Source of the DNA: Bacteroidaceae bacterium
GTDB taxonomy: Bacteria > Bacteroidota > Bacteroidia > Bacteroidales > Bacteroidaceae
Reading direction: 5' to 3'
DNA length: 64,000 nucleotides
Assembly (NCBI GenBank): GCA_017631315.1
Contig: JAGBTN010000015.1
Location: 219,936 to 283,935, forward strand
Under the pieces are notes generated by a model. The model saw nothing but the letters and a program-made list of their open reading frames with translations, searched no databases and was not told where the DNA came from. The stretch's first letter is position 1, and each line of letters begins with the position of its first letter. Positions 45,758 through 54,247 of this stretch are shown in pieces. The translations under genes and the position numbers were made by a program.

Positions 45758-46593
45758 AAGCGTTCCGGAAAAACAAGTTCCTCTGGCCGGTGGCTGACCT
45801 TCATCTCGTCGGGAATATCCTTCCGGACAGAGCCATAGTGATTGTTCAAGTAGAGCAACAAGTCTCGTGGTGCACAGACCTGCAACGGACCCAGTGCCAC
45901 GGTTTGCGTTTGCTCGATGTCGGCGATGGGCAGATGCTCGCTCCTGGTGATGATGTTCTTCACCTCTTTCAGATTTCTGCCATTGAAGATTGTCTGCACA
46001 CCATACATCATTTTATATATAACCCGTTTGCCTAGCAGAGATATGAGCAGCCGAGTGAAGAAACAAGGCAGCCAACCTCGCTTGCGAGGCTCTGGTATGT
46101 CGCACCTTCCGCAGTGCTTCCATTGCCATATCTCCTTGGCTATAAACAGTCCGTTCAAGAAGAAAACCACCTTATGCTGCAGCCTCTCGAGCCACTTCTG
46201 ACGAGGAATCTTGTCGAAAGGAAAGATGTCGACAAAGATACCCTGATGCATGTCGATATGCTTGAACGTGGATTCCGAGAAGCGCGACCCGTTCATGCGG
46301 ACCTTCATGAAGTAGAAAGGCGTATGCGACTCTGTGTCGGGAGACTGCAAGAAAAAGCGGTCGCCGAGTTCCTGCTGTGCCACCTTGGCAAAACGCTCGT
46401 AGTCCGAACGCATCATGCCAACGTCGATATCGTCGTCCCAAGGCAGCATCTTCTGCCAGAAGTAAGCACCGATGGCCGTGCCGCCCGTCACGAAGTAGCG
46501 GATGTCATGCTTTCTGCAGATGCGGTCCACCTCGCCAAGCGTCTCGTAGAGTGCATCCTGAAGCCGTTGAAGTTCCTGCTCTTTATACCTCAT
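45754..46593 (-). CDS. LicD family phosphotransferase
   Basis: About 279 aa. The nucleotidyltransferase-like motif FVTGGTAIGAYF then LPWDDDIDVGM is the LicD signature; such proteins add phosphocholine or another phospho-substituent to surface polysaccharide. The frame stays open to 46803 inside the upstream gene, but MRYKEQELQ at 46593, 8 nt after that gene's stop, is the natural start. Middle gene of HD/OB protein - LicD - acyltransferase. Confidence 0.88.
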   Translation of the reverse strand: MRYKEQELQRLQDALYETLGEVDRICRKHDIRYFVTGGTAIGAYFWQKMLPWDDDIDVGMMRSDYERFAKVAQQELGDRFFLQSPDTESHTPFYFMKVRMNGSRFSESTFKHIDMHQGIFVDIFPFDKIPRQKWLERLQHKVVFFLNGLFIAKEIWQWKHCGRCDIPEPRKRGWLPCFFTRLLISLLGKRVIYKMMYGVQTIFNGRNLKEVKNIITRSEHLPIADIEQTQTVALGPLQVCAPRDLLLYLNNHYGSVRKDIPDEMKVSHRPEELVFPERL

Positions 46594-46601
46594 CTTCTTG
46601 T

Positions 46602-47489
46602 TTAGATGTTCTCTCCTTGGGGGGAGTTTGAGGGAGCGACCTTCTTCGTGCCCAAGGCATTCATGTATTCCATGTCGCCAGCACCTTCCCACATATCGGT
46701 CTTGGCACTGAGGTTGTCGATGTGGGTCACGACTATTGCCTCCTGGGTGCAGGGCACGACGGGGCTGCCGAACTCCCTTGTGCCGTGATGCGACAGCACG
46801 CAATGGACGATTCGTTTCGTCTCGTCGTCGCAGATGCCCTTTTCCTTTAATATATTATGCAGCCAATGAGCGCCGATGTAGATGTGTCCGAGCAGATACA
46901 TGTCCGTCTGAGTCTCGCCCGTCTTGCTGTATTCGTTCATCTTTCCGCAGTCGTGAAAGAGGATGGCAAGTATGCAATGCTCCACCTTCACCCTGTAGGG
47001 CAAACAAGGATAGAGCCCTTCGAGGATATGAAGCATCTGGTGTGTGTGGTTCAGCAGCCCGCCGGGAAAGGCATGGTGCATGCTTGTGGCGGCAGGATAG
47101 GTGCTGAACGGCTCGTAGAAACGCCCGGCAAACTCTTCGATGACCGCCATCAGAGCCTTGTCCGAGCAATAGCCCAAGAGTTTTCTTATCGTATCGTCCC
47201 AAACATCGCGACGTATGGGGCGGGGCAGCAAGTTGTAGAGTTCGTGGTCGAACAACGGTTCGCCGCCACACTTCAGGTCGCGGAAGTCGCACGACTTCTT
47301 GCCGGCATTGTCCTTGATGTTATAGAAGAACACCAGTTGCCCCACCTGCGGTTCTGCCGTTGGCGCCATATCCCAGACACTGACATTGATAGTCTCATTG
47401 AGATTTGCCACCTTAAGCGAGGCGTAAGACGACCCGGTCTTTGTCGTACCATTACTGCGACCGATGACGAGATATTCCTTGTTATTCAT
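46602..47489 (-). CDS. OB-fold/HD-domain protein, YhaM 3'-5' exoribonuclease-like
   Basis: About 295 aa. An N-terminal OB fold (residues 15-75) is followed by an HD domain: HHAFPGGLLNHTHQM, LFHDCGKMNEY, CVLSHHG and VTHIDNLSAK supply metal-binding residues. The layout matches YhaM-type exonucleases. The last residues, KVAPSNSPQGENI, are encoded by a CTCCTTGGGGGGAG-type dispersed repeat. A divergent promoter element (47523-47515) rules out the ATG at 47528 and supports 47489. Confidence 0.85.
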   Translation of the reverse strand: MNNKEYLVIGRSNGTTKTGSSYASLKVANLNETINVSVWDMAPTAEPQVGQLVFFYNIKDNAGKKSCDFRDLKCGGEPLFDHELYNLLPRPIRRDVWDDTIRKLLGYCSDKALMAVIEEFAGRFYEPFSTYPAATSMHHAFPGGLLNHTHQMLHILEGLYPCLPYRVKVEHCILAILFHDCGKMNEYSKTGETQTDMYLLGHIYIGAHWLHNILKEKGICDDETKRIVHCVLSHHGTREFGSPVVPCTQEAIVVTHIDNLSAKTDMWEGAGDMEYMNALGTKKVAPSNSPQGENI

Positions 47490-47514
47490 AAACGTTTTAA
47501 TGTCAAATAACTTC

Positions 47515-47543
47515 GCAAAGTTACGCATTTTTCATAACTTTGC
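47515..47543. promoter_or_regulatory. Back-to-back promoters for the HD-LicD-acyltransferase operon and tadA
   Basis: TAACTTTGC is read on the minus strand at 47523-47515 and again on the plus strand at 47535-47543, only 11 nt apart. The two transcripts must share or compete for this short space. Confidence 0.75.
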
Positions 47544-47566
47544 ACACAAAAGCAAGCAAAAAGACA

Positions 47567-48001
47567 ATGGAAGAGGACATTATATACATGAAGCAAGCCC
47601 TGGCAGAGGCAAACAAAGCATACAGCCAAGGCGAGATACCCATCGGTGCCGTTGTGGTATGTCGGGGCAAAATCATTGCCCGAAGCCACAACCTGACCGA
47701 ACTCCTGCACGACGTTACTGCTCATGCCGAGATGCAAGCCATTACGGCAGCAGCCGAGCATCTTGGCGGAAAGTATCTTACCGACTGCACTCTCTACGTC
47801 ACTGTAGAGCCTTGTGTGATGTGCGCAGGAGCACTCGGCTGGTCACAAATCAGCAGAATCGTCTATGGCACGGCAGACGAGAAACGTGGCTACGCACGCT
47901 TTGCGCCCAACGCACTGCACCCTCGCACACAAGTCACCTCCGGCGTCATGGCCGAAGAATGTGCCGAACTGATGCAACGCTTCTTCAAAGAAAAGAGATA
48001 A
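47567..48001 (+). CDS. tadA: tRNA-specific adenosine deaminase TadA
   Basis: A 144-aa zinc deaminase that makes inosine at the wobble position of tRNA-Arg(ACG). The active site is HAEMQ (His53, Glu55) with PCVMCAGAL (Cys83, Cys86). The ATG at 47567 is preferred to 47540, which lies upstream of the expected transcript start. Confidence 0.94.
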   Translation: MEEDIIYMKQALAEANKAYSQGEIPIGAVVVCRGKIIARSHNLTELLHDVTAHAEMQAITAAAEHLGGKYLTDCTLYVTVEPCVMCAGALGWSQISRIVYGTADEKRGYARFAPNALHPRTQVTSGVMAEECAELMQRFFKEKR

Positions 48002-48082
48002 CCAACAGCCCTATCGGCAAGTTTTCTTCATGTTTTCGCCACAATAGTACTGTTTTTTGCCGATATCGGCAAGAAAAGACAT

Positions 48083-48112
48083 AAAAAAGAGCCTGCTCAT
48101 CGGAGCAGACTC
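48083..48112 (-). terminator. Terminator of the 226-aa secreted protein gene
   Basis: GAGTCTGCTC pairs with GAGCAGGCTC on the minus strand and is followed by six T's. Confidence 0.85.
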
Positions 48113-48147
48113 ATTAGTGGTTTATCTCAAAAGCAGCGAAGACTTTG

Positions 48148-48828
48148 TTACAAGTCCTCACCATTGGCTTTGTTATATCTATTGTCATAATACATATAGA
48201 TATAATATTGACCCGCAGCCTCGCCAATACTGAACCATACACTCTTTTTGGAGAACAAATCAAACGCCATTTTTTCTCGTAATCTATCATATTCCTCTTC
48301 CATTTCCTTTGTGGGGTTCTGTAATTGTTCTTCTGTATACCTACTCTCCAACTCTTTATAAATAGCAACGTTGAGCGCATCAATACTCTCTGAACTTGGG
48401 AATTGATAATATTCCGCTTGATATACTTTTTCATGTATAGTCATTTCATATGAAATGTCTTCATCTTCTGATATAGAAAAATCATCAGGCGTAAAATACC
48501 GTTCGTTTTTTTCAAACTGATAGCAAAGATTGTTGAAACGAATCTTAATTTGCGCTTCGTCTGTACCATTCCTATCAGCAAGCATTATACGGTAGACTTT
48601 GTTGTTGTTCGTAACGACATATACATCCACGTCACGACCGTTGAATTCACCTTCAAAATATTCCTTCCCCTCAAATGTCTTTGGCGTAAAACCTTTAGCA
48701 ATTAGTTTCTTTCTCATGTCTGCCTTAAATCCATCTACAGGAATACCGAGAAAAGTTGTTACGTCCGTTTGTGCCGAAATAGTCAGCACACAAAACATCA
48801 TTAGCACTATTGAAAATAGTTTTTTCAT
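48148..48828 (-). CDS. Secreted protein of unknown function
   Basis: A 226-aa exported protein (signal peptide MKKLFSIVLMMFCVLTISAQ). After it comes TFLGIPVDGFKADMRKKLIAKGF, an opening seen in several small Bacteroidales secreted proteins, and a mixed alpha/beta body rich in Tyr and acidic residues. No catalytic motif. More AT-rich than its neighbours. Monocistronic with promoter (48859-48851) and terminator. Confidence 0.75.
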   Translation of the reverse strand: MKKLFSIVLMMFCVLTISAQTDVTTFLGIPVDGFKADMRKKLIAKGFTPKTFEGKEYFEGEFNGRDVDVYVVTNNNKVYRIMLADRNGTDEAQIKIRFNNLCYQFEKNERYFTPDDFSISEDEDISYEMTIHEKVYQAEYYQFPSSESIDALNVAIYKELESRYTEEQLQNPTKEMEEEYDRLREKMAFDLFSKKSVWFSIGEAAGQYYIYMYYDNRYNKANGEDL

Positions 48829-48850
48829 AATCCTTTATGTTTTTTCTTCC

Positions 48851-48859
48851 GCAAAGTTA
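48851..48859 (-). promoter_or_regulatory. Promoter -7 element for the 226-aa protein gene
   Basis: Reads TAACTTTGC on the minus strand, 22 nt before the ATG. Confidence 0.7.
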
Positions 48860-49011
48860 CACTTTTTCTTGTATTCAACAATGTTTTCGCCTGGAAAATG
48901 CTGCATCGCTAATCTTTTGAAACTCCGTCTTGTTTTCGCAAGCGAAGGACATTCTACAACGCCCGACCTTACTTGCTGATTTTGAGTGCACGGAGTGAGG
49001 GAGCAAAACTT

Positions 49012-49099
49012 CTGCAGAGAAGTTGGCGAAGTTCTGCAGAGAAGTTGGGCTACTACACACGTGAACTTTGACAAGCGGACAGGAGAGGGTGTCCCGAAC
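49012..49099. repeat. 22-nt-period array, family R2, copy 3
   Basis: Cores at 49012, 49034, 49056 and 49078: CTGCAGAG, CTGCAGAG, CACACGTG and GACAGGAG. Core order is the same as in the copies at 22753 and 37987. Confidence 0.85.
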
Positions 49100-49133
49100 C
49101 TTCTGGCAAAGGACGAGGGAAACCGCTGAAAAC

Positions 49134-49170
49134 AAGAAGCCGGGTCAAAACGATTTCGACCCGGCTTCTT
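49134..49170 (-). terminator. Terminator of the choice-of-anchor protein gene
   Basis: A perfect 13-bp stem (49134-49146 with 49158-49170) rich in GC, ending TTGTTTT on the minus strand. Confidence 0.85.
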
Positions 49171-49196
49171 CTTTATGTTAATCTTTGGTTCGGCGA

Positions 49197-51008
49197 TTAC
49201 TGACCTACGTACACCTTGAAGGTCTCCTTGCCTACCACCACAATGTAGTAACCGGGCTGTGCCACGGTGAAGATTGCGCTTTCGGGAGCAGATGCGGTAC
49301 GTGCCACCTGACGGCCATCGGCTGTGTAGATGGCTACGCCTGCCATGAGAGGATTGGTCACTACCAACGACTGACGGCGCACAGCCACCTTTGCCTGGGC
49401 AGCGGCGTCCACAGAGTTCAAGCCGGTAATCAAGTCGACCATCACAATGTTAGACATTGCGCTCTTTACTTCAGGAATCTGCATCACCACGTTTTCCTGC
49501 TGACGAACCGCCCATGAGGCTGTTACGGCATAAGCGACCTTGTCGTTCTCGCCGGCTGTCAAATCCTTGACATCGCAAGTCAACTCCTTAGACACATAAG
49601 TGCGGACGGGGAGAGGAAGCACTTCCTCCGCATTGAGGTTTACCATTGCCTTGAGGTCGTCTATAAACCATTTTCCCTTCTCGTTGGAAGTAAGTGCCAA
49701 TACACAGGCTGTTCCCTCTGTACCTTTCAATTCGAAAGTATAGTCGGCCCATTCGTTTGTGAGGTCGAATTCCTGACTTACAGTCTCTGTCATCTGACCA
49801 TTCTCGGCAACGGTGTAGAGTTTTACCATCGCCTTCTGGATGCCTTCCTGAGAAAGGGCCTTGAAAGTCATACTGAAAGTTCTGTTTACGCCGTTGAGAG
49901 TAATCACCGGCGAAGCCAACTGTCCACAACCGAAGAAATCAGGATCTTCATTATTCAAACCGAGAACACCTTCAGCCATCAGTGGGAGATTCACAGACCA
50001 GTCGCCTTCCATCAGACATTCCATTTCCTTCTGGGGCTGATCCATTGTTCCCTCTGTAAACTCCGAGAAGTCTGTATCCACCAGAGTATAAGTTTCCTGT
50101 TCCTTAGCAGTATGAATCTTCAACACCTGCAAGTAATACTTGGTGGCGATGTCCGATGCGTTCCAGGAAGCAGTAAACTTGTCTGCAGCAACATTGGTTG
50201 CTTCGTTGGCAACAGGGGCAACAACTTCTTCGCTCGTTGGGAACACGGTGATGCGCTGGCTCGGCTGAGAAACAGAACTGCCATTCTTGGCAGACACATT
50301 ATAATAATAAGGAATGTCGAACTCTCCTTCCGTCACCTCATAGGACGTGCCAGTTACTTCTTTTCCCTTAAACAAGTAAACAGGATCGAAGGTGGTTGTT
50401 TCGTAGTTATATTCGTATGTAAAGACATCCAGCAAATAAGAAGTGGCACCGCCTGCTTCCATCCAGTTGGCAGTAAAAGAGTCCTTTGTGAAATTGCTGC
50501 TGGGCAAAGCCACAGGAATGTCCACACCCTGGTCGTCTACAACGATGTCATCAATGTAGAAATCAGAATACAAGGCTTGGAAAGCAATCATATAGTTAGG
50601 ACCGCCATTGTCCAACGTAAGGGAGTATTCCTGCCATTCGCTGGTGATTTGAACATAGTTCATAGCCGACATATACATGTCAGACATCAATACCATGGCA
50701 GGATTTGAGTCCGACTTGGCCTTAAAACGAACCACGAAACTGCCATTGTTGGCAGAAAGGTCGAGAGCAGGCGTAATCAAGTTGGCACCAGCGGGAAGAT
50801 AGGCACTGCCACCGGCCTGACAAACATACATGCCCGACCAGCCGGGAGTTTGTGTCATCCCTGTTAAGTCCATCATGAAATTGGTCATGTCGGGTGCCTG
50901 GTCCGTACCGGCTGTAAAACGAGAGAAGTCCTCAGTGAGAACAATTTTGGCATTCAATGCAAACACACTGGTCAATGCCATCATAATAGTAAGTAGATTT
51001 CTTTTCAT
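49197..51008 (-). CDS. Secreted multi-domain surface protein (MAM/choice-of-anchor J, Fn3, T9SS-like end)
   Basis: A 603-aa exported protein. Two beta-sandwich modules of the choice-of-anchor J type (LTEDFSRFTAGTDQAPDM with FYIDDIVV; VDTDFSEFTEGTMDQPQK with WFIDDLKAMV) alternate with two fibronectin-III-like modules (FTANWMEAGGATSYLLDV, FTASWNASDIATKYYLQV). The end (VAIYTADGRQVAR, then GYYIVVVGKETFKVYVGQ) resembles a type IX secretion sorting domain. Probably surface-exposed and adhesive or glycan-binding; role unknown. Confidence 0.78.
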   Translation of the reverse strand: MKRNLLTIMMALTSVFALNAKIVLTEDFSRFTAGTDQAPDMTNFMMDLTGMTQTPGWSGMYVCQAGGSAYLPAGANLITPALDLSANNGSFVVRFKAKSDSNPAMVLMSDMYMSAMNYVQITSEWQEYSLTLDNGGPNYMIAFQALYSDFYIDDIVVDDQGVDIPVALPSSNFTKDSFTANWMEAGGATSYLLDVFTYEYNYETTTFDPVYLFKGKEVTGTSYEVTEGEFDIPYYYNVSAKNGSSVSQPSQRITVFPTSEEVVAPVANEATNVAADKFTASWNASDIATKYYLQVLKIHTAKEQETYTLVDTDFSEFTEGTMDQPQKEMECLMEGDWSVNLPLMAEGVLGLNNEDPDFFGCGQLASPVITLNGVNRTFSMTFKALSQEGIQKAMVKLYTVAENGQMTETVSQEFDLTNEWADYTFELKGTEGTACVLALTSNEKGKWFIDDLKAMVNLNAEEVLPLPVRTYVSKELTCDVKDLTAGENDKVAYAVTASWAVRQQENVVMQIPEVKSAMSNIVMVDLITGLNSVDAAAQAKVAVRRQSLVVTNPLMAGVAIYTADGRQVARTASAPESAIFTVAQPGYYIVVVGKETFKVYVGQ

Positions 51009-51078
51009 TTTTGTGTTTTGTTGTGTATTAAATTAAGAGAAATTAAAAAATTTTTCCGTTCAGTCCTTTAAAAAACGT

Positions 51079-51087
51079 GCAAATTTA
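51079..51087 (-). promoter_or_regulatory. Promoter -7 element for the surface protein gene
   Basis: Reads TAAATTTGC on the minus strand, 71 nt before the ATG. The gap 51090-51264 is AT-rich and shows nothing else I recognise. Confidence 0.5.
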
Positions 51088-51264
51088 CATCTTTTCTACA
51101 ATGTAGAAGTCTGTTATCGCAAAAAAATGAAGTTAGATGACAAATTGGATATAAAAACAAGTGGACACTTCCGTTTTATATCACCCACAAAAAAAAACAA
51201 ATTTATTGCTAAGTGATTGCCGACTATTACTTCAATGCGTTCGGATGTAACGGCTCTTTGCTGC

Positions 51265-52317
51265 TCACTTCAGCAACGCAAAGTAGGTCTCTATTGCTTG
51301 CTCAATTTCGCAAATATCCACGAATTCATCGGCAGAATGGCTGCGTCGGCTGTCGCCGGGACCCATCTTCAGGCTGGGGAACGACATGAGGGCTTGGTCG
51401 CTCAATGTGGGTGAGCCGAAAGGTTTGCCGCCGAGGGCAATGATTCGTTGCACAAGAGGATGGTTCCCATCAATGCTGGAAGAACCTAATCTGAAACTGC
51501 GGGCCTTGACTTCCGACTTCACATTTCGGCAGATTTCATCGTAGAGTTCACGATTCGTGTAACATTCATTCGACCGCACATCTACGGTAAAGGTGCAGGT
51601 GTCGGGCACGACGTTGTGCTGCGTGCCTGCATTGACGATGGTAACACTCATCTTTACGGGGCCGAGCAGCGGGGAGACCTTCTCCCACTTGTGCCGACGG
51701 AACCACTCGATGTCGTCGATGGCATGATAGATGGCATTGTCGCCTTCGTCGCGGGCAGCATGTCCGGCCTTGCCGTGAGCCGTCACGTCGAGCACCATCA
51801 GACCTTTCTCGGCAATGGCAGGCTGCATGCAGGTCGGTTCGCCTACAAGAGCCACATCTATCTTCGGAAGCAATGGCAGAACGCTTTCCACGCCGTTCTT
51901 TCCGCTTACTTCTTCTTCGGCACTCGCCAGAAAGACGAGATTGTAAAGCCCGCCCTCCTCTTTGAGAGCGGCAAAGACATGCAGCAGAGAGACCAGACTG
52001 GCGCCATCGTCGTTGGAGCCAAGCCCATAGATGCGGTTGCCTTCACGCGTCGCCTCGAAGGGATTGCGCTGCCATCCGGCAACAGGCTTCACGGTGTCGA
52101 TGTGGGCATTCAGGAGGAGCGTCTGTTTCTCCGGAGCAAAGTTTGGCTGCACCGACCACAGATTGTTGCCCGAACGATGTACCTCGAGCCCGAGTTCGCC
52201 TTGCATATAGTCCTGCAGGAGGTCGGCAGCCGCCGTCTCTTCGCGGCTGATGCTCGGCACTTCGATAAGCCTGCAAAGCAAATCCACCGCCTTCTCTGTT
52301 ATCTTTTCATTGAACAT
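51265..52317 (-). CDS. M20 family metallopeptidase (ArgE/DapE-like deacylase)
   Basis: About 350 aa. The zinc site motifs are LLNAHIDTV (His, Asp), GLGSNDDGASL (bridging Asp) and FLASAEEEVSG (catalytic Glu pair). The protein belongs with N-acetylornithine/acetyl-lysine or succinyl-diaminopimelate deacylases; in Bacteroidetes a related enzyme works on N-succinylornithine, but the substrate is not settled by sequence. A -7 element at 52355-52347 places the transcript start below about 52342, so the ATG at 52317 (or 52338) is used, not 52380. The codons just before it are ATGGTAAATGG-type repeat. Confidence 0.85.
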   Translation of the reverse strand: MFNEKITEKAVDLLCRLIEVPSISREETAAADLLQDYMQGELGLEVHRSGNNLWSVQPNFAPEKQTLLLNAHIDTVKPVAGWQRNPFEATREGNRIYGLGSNDDGASLVSLLHVFAALKEEGGLYNLVFLASAEEEVSGKNGVESVLPLLPKIDVALVGEPTCMQPAIAEKGLMVLDVTAHGKAGHAARDEGDNAIYHAIDDIEWFRRHKWEKVSPLLGPVKMSVTIVNAGTQHNVVPDTCTFTVDVRSNECYTNRELYDEICRNVKSEVKARSFRLGSSSIDGNHPLVQRIIALGGKPFGSPTLSDQALMSFPSLKMGPGDSRRSHSADEFVDICEIEQAIETYFALLK

Positions 52318-52346
52318 TGAACGTTTACCATTTACCATTTGACGGG

Positions 52347-52355
52347 GCAAAGTTA
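52347..52355 (-). promoter_or_regulatory. Promoter -7 element for the M20 gene
   Basis: Reads TAACTTTGC on the minus strand and decides the start of the M20 protein. Confidence 0.7.
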
Positions 52356-52408
52356 CGAAAAAAGCCAAATAATTCTTCATTCCTAACTCCTAATTCTTAA
52401 TTTATTCG

Positions 52409-52417
52409 TATCTTTGC
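52409..52417 (+). promoter_or_regulatory. Promoter -7 element for the acyl-CoA ligase-prfB genes
   Basis: Reads TATCTTTGC, 22 nt before the ATG at 52439. Confidence 0.75.
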
Positions 52418-52438
52418 CATATCAAAGAACGAATCGCT

Positions 52439-54247
52439 ATGCAGAACCCAAGTCCAATTTCCACGCTTATCCAAAGCCAAGCCGAAGTCTATGGCAAACG
52501 TCCCGCCATGCTTTACCGCGACGACAACGAGCAACGATGGAAAGGCATCTCATGGGAGAAATTTGCACAAACAGTGAGCCGTGTGTCGGCATCGCTGCTG
52601 GAACTGGGTGTCGGCGTACAGGAAAACGTCGCCATCTTCTCGCAAAACATGCCTCAATGTATGTATGTGGACTTCGGTTCCTATGGCATCAGGGCGGTCA
52701 CCATCCCGTTCTATGCCACGTCGAGCGAGACGCAAGTCAAGTACATGGTCAGCGACGCCAAGATTCGATACATCTTTGTTGGCGAGCAATACCAGTACGA
52801 CACAGCCTACCGTGTGCTCAAGATTGAGCATCACATGCAGCGACTCATCATCTTCGACCCTTCTGTCCGGAAAGACCCACAAGACAACGTCAGCCTCTAT
52901 TTCGAGGAATTCCTTGCTCTCTCCGACGGCAAAGACCACAGCGAAGAAATCCAAAAGCACATCTCCGAAGTGGAAGAGGACGACCTTGTCAACATCCTCT
53001 ACACAAGCGGGACTACAGGCATCAGCAAAGGCGTCATGCTCACCCAGCGGATGTATAACGCAGCGTTCCGTGCTCACGTCGGGGCTCTGCCGCTTACCGA
53101 CCAAGACCTCAGCATGAGTTTCTTGCCTTTCACCCATGTCTTCGAACGCGGATGGTCATATCTCTGCTTCAAGACCGGCTGCCCCATCGCCATTAACCAA
53201 CGCCCACAGGACATCCTGCAAAGCCTGCGCGAAGTGCATCCCACCTGCATGTGTGCCGTGCCTCGCTTCTGGGAGAAAGTCTATGCCGGCGTACAGGAAA
53301 AGATACGCACATCAAGCCCCATGCAACGCAAGATGCTCGAAGACGCTCTGGAAGTGGGAAAGGCATACAATGTCGACTACAAGATGCGAGGACTCGTGCC
53401 GCCTCTGACCCTGAAGATGCGCTATCTCTTCTACGAGAAGACCGTCATTGCCCTGCTGCTCAAGACACTCGGCCTGGAGAGAGGACACTTCTTCCCCGTA
53501 GCCGGAGCAGCCATTCCACCCGTCATCGAGGAGTTTGTACGTTCGGCAGGCATCATGATGGTCATCGGTTACGGCCTGACCGAAAGCACTGCCACCGTCT
53601 CCTGCGACCGCTGGAACAAACCCATCACGCTCGGCTCCATAGGCCGACCACTGGATGGCGTGCAGGTGAAGTTCGGGGAGAACAACGAAATACTGCTCAA
53701 GGGCGACACCATCACACAAGGCTATTACCGCAAAGCCGAGATAACAGCCATGGCAATAGACGACGAGGGATGGTTCCACACTGGCGATGCCGGCTACATG
53801 AAGGACGGCGAACTCTTCATGACGGAACGCCTCAAGGACCTCTTCAAAACAAGCAACGGCAAATACATTGCACCGCAGATGCTCGAATCGAAGTTCTGTG
53901 TGGACCGATACATCGACCAAATCGTCATTATTGCCGACCAGAGAAAGTTCGTTTCGGCACTCGTCATTCCCGATTACGGCCTGCTGGAAGACCTGGCAAA
54001 GAAGCGCGGCATCGCCTTCAACTCCCGTGCCGAGCTCTGCAACAACGAACGGATTGTGCAGTTCGTCATGGACAGAATAGAAACAATTCAACAGGACCTG
54101 GCCTCCTACGAGCAAGTGAAACGCATCACCATACTGCCCGAACCGCTCAGCATGGAACGCGGCGAGCTCACCAACACGCTGAAGGTAAGGCGTCCGGTCC
54201 TCAACGAAATATACAAGGAACAAATAGATAAGATGTACGAAGAATAA
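52439..54247 (+). CDS. Long-chain fatty acid--CoA ligase (AMP-forming)
   Basis: A 602-aa adenylating enzyme. The P-loop-like YTSGTTGISKGVML (about residue 190), GYGLTESTATVS and the GDAGYMKDGELFMTERLKDLFKTSNGKYIAPQ stretch (split here into the hinge and catalytic-lysine regions) mark the family. It activates long-chain fatty acids. Its TAA overlaps the prfB start. Confidence 0.92.
   Translation: MQNPSPISTLIQSQAEVYGKRPAMLYRDDNEQRWKGISWEKFAQTVSRVSASLLELGVGVQENVAIFSQNMPQCMYVDFGSYGIRAVTIPFYATSSETQVKYMVSDAKIRYIFVGEQYQYDTAYRVLKIEHHMQRLIIFDPSVRKDPQDNVSLYFEEFLALSDGKDHSEEIQKHISEVEEDDLVNILYTSGTTGISKGVMLTQRMYNAAFRAHVGALPLTDQDLSMSFLPFTHVFERGWSYLCFKTGCPIAINQRPQDILQSLREVHPTCMCAVPRFWEKVYAGVQEKIRTSSPMQRKMLEDALEVGKAYNVDYKMRGLVPPLTLKMRYLFYEKTVIALLLKTLGLERGHFFPVAGAAIPPVIEEFVRSAGIMMVIGYGLTESTATVSCDRWNKPITLGSIGRPLDGVQVKFGENNEILLKGDTITQGYYRKAEITAMAIDDEGWFHTGDAGYMKDGELFMTERLKDLFKTSNGKYIAPQMLESKFCVDRYIDQIVIIADQRKFVSALVIPDYGLLEDLAKKRGIAFNSRAELCNNERIVQFVMDRIETIQQDLASYEQVKRITILPEPLSMERGELTNTLKVRRPVLNEIYKEQIDKMYEE

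Noticed and set aside
46594-46803. A 70-residue N-terminal extension of LicD
   Set aside because: It overlaps the HD/OB gene in another frame and is Arg/His/Gly-rich; MRYKEQELQ is a normal LicD opening.
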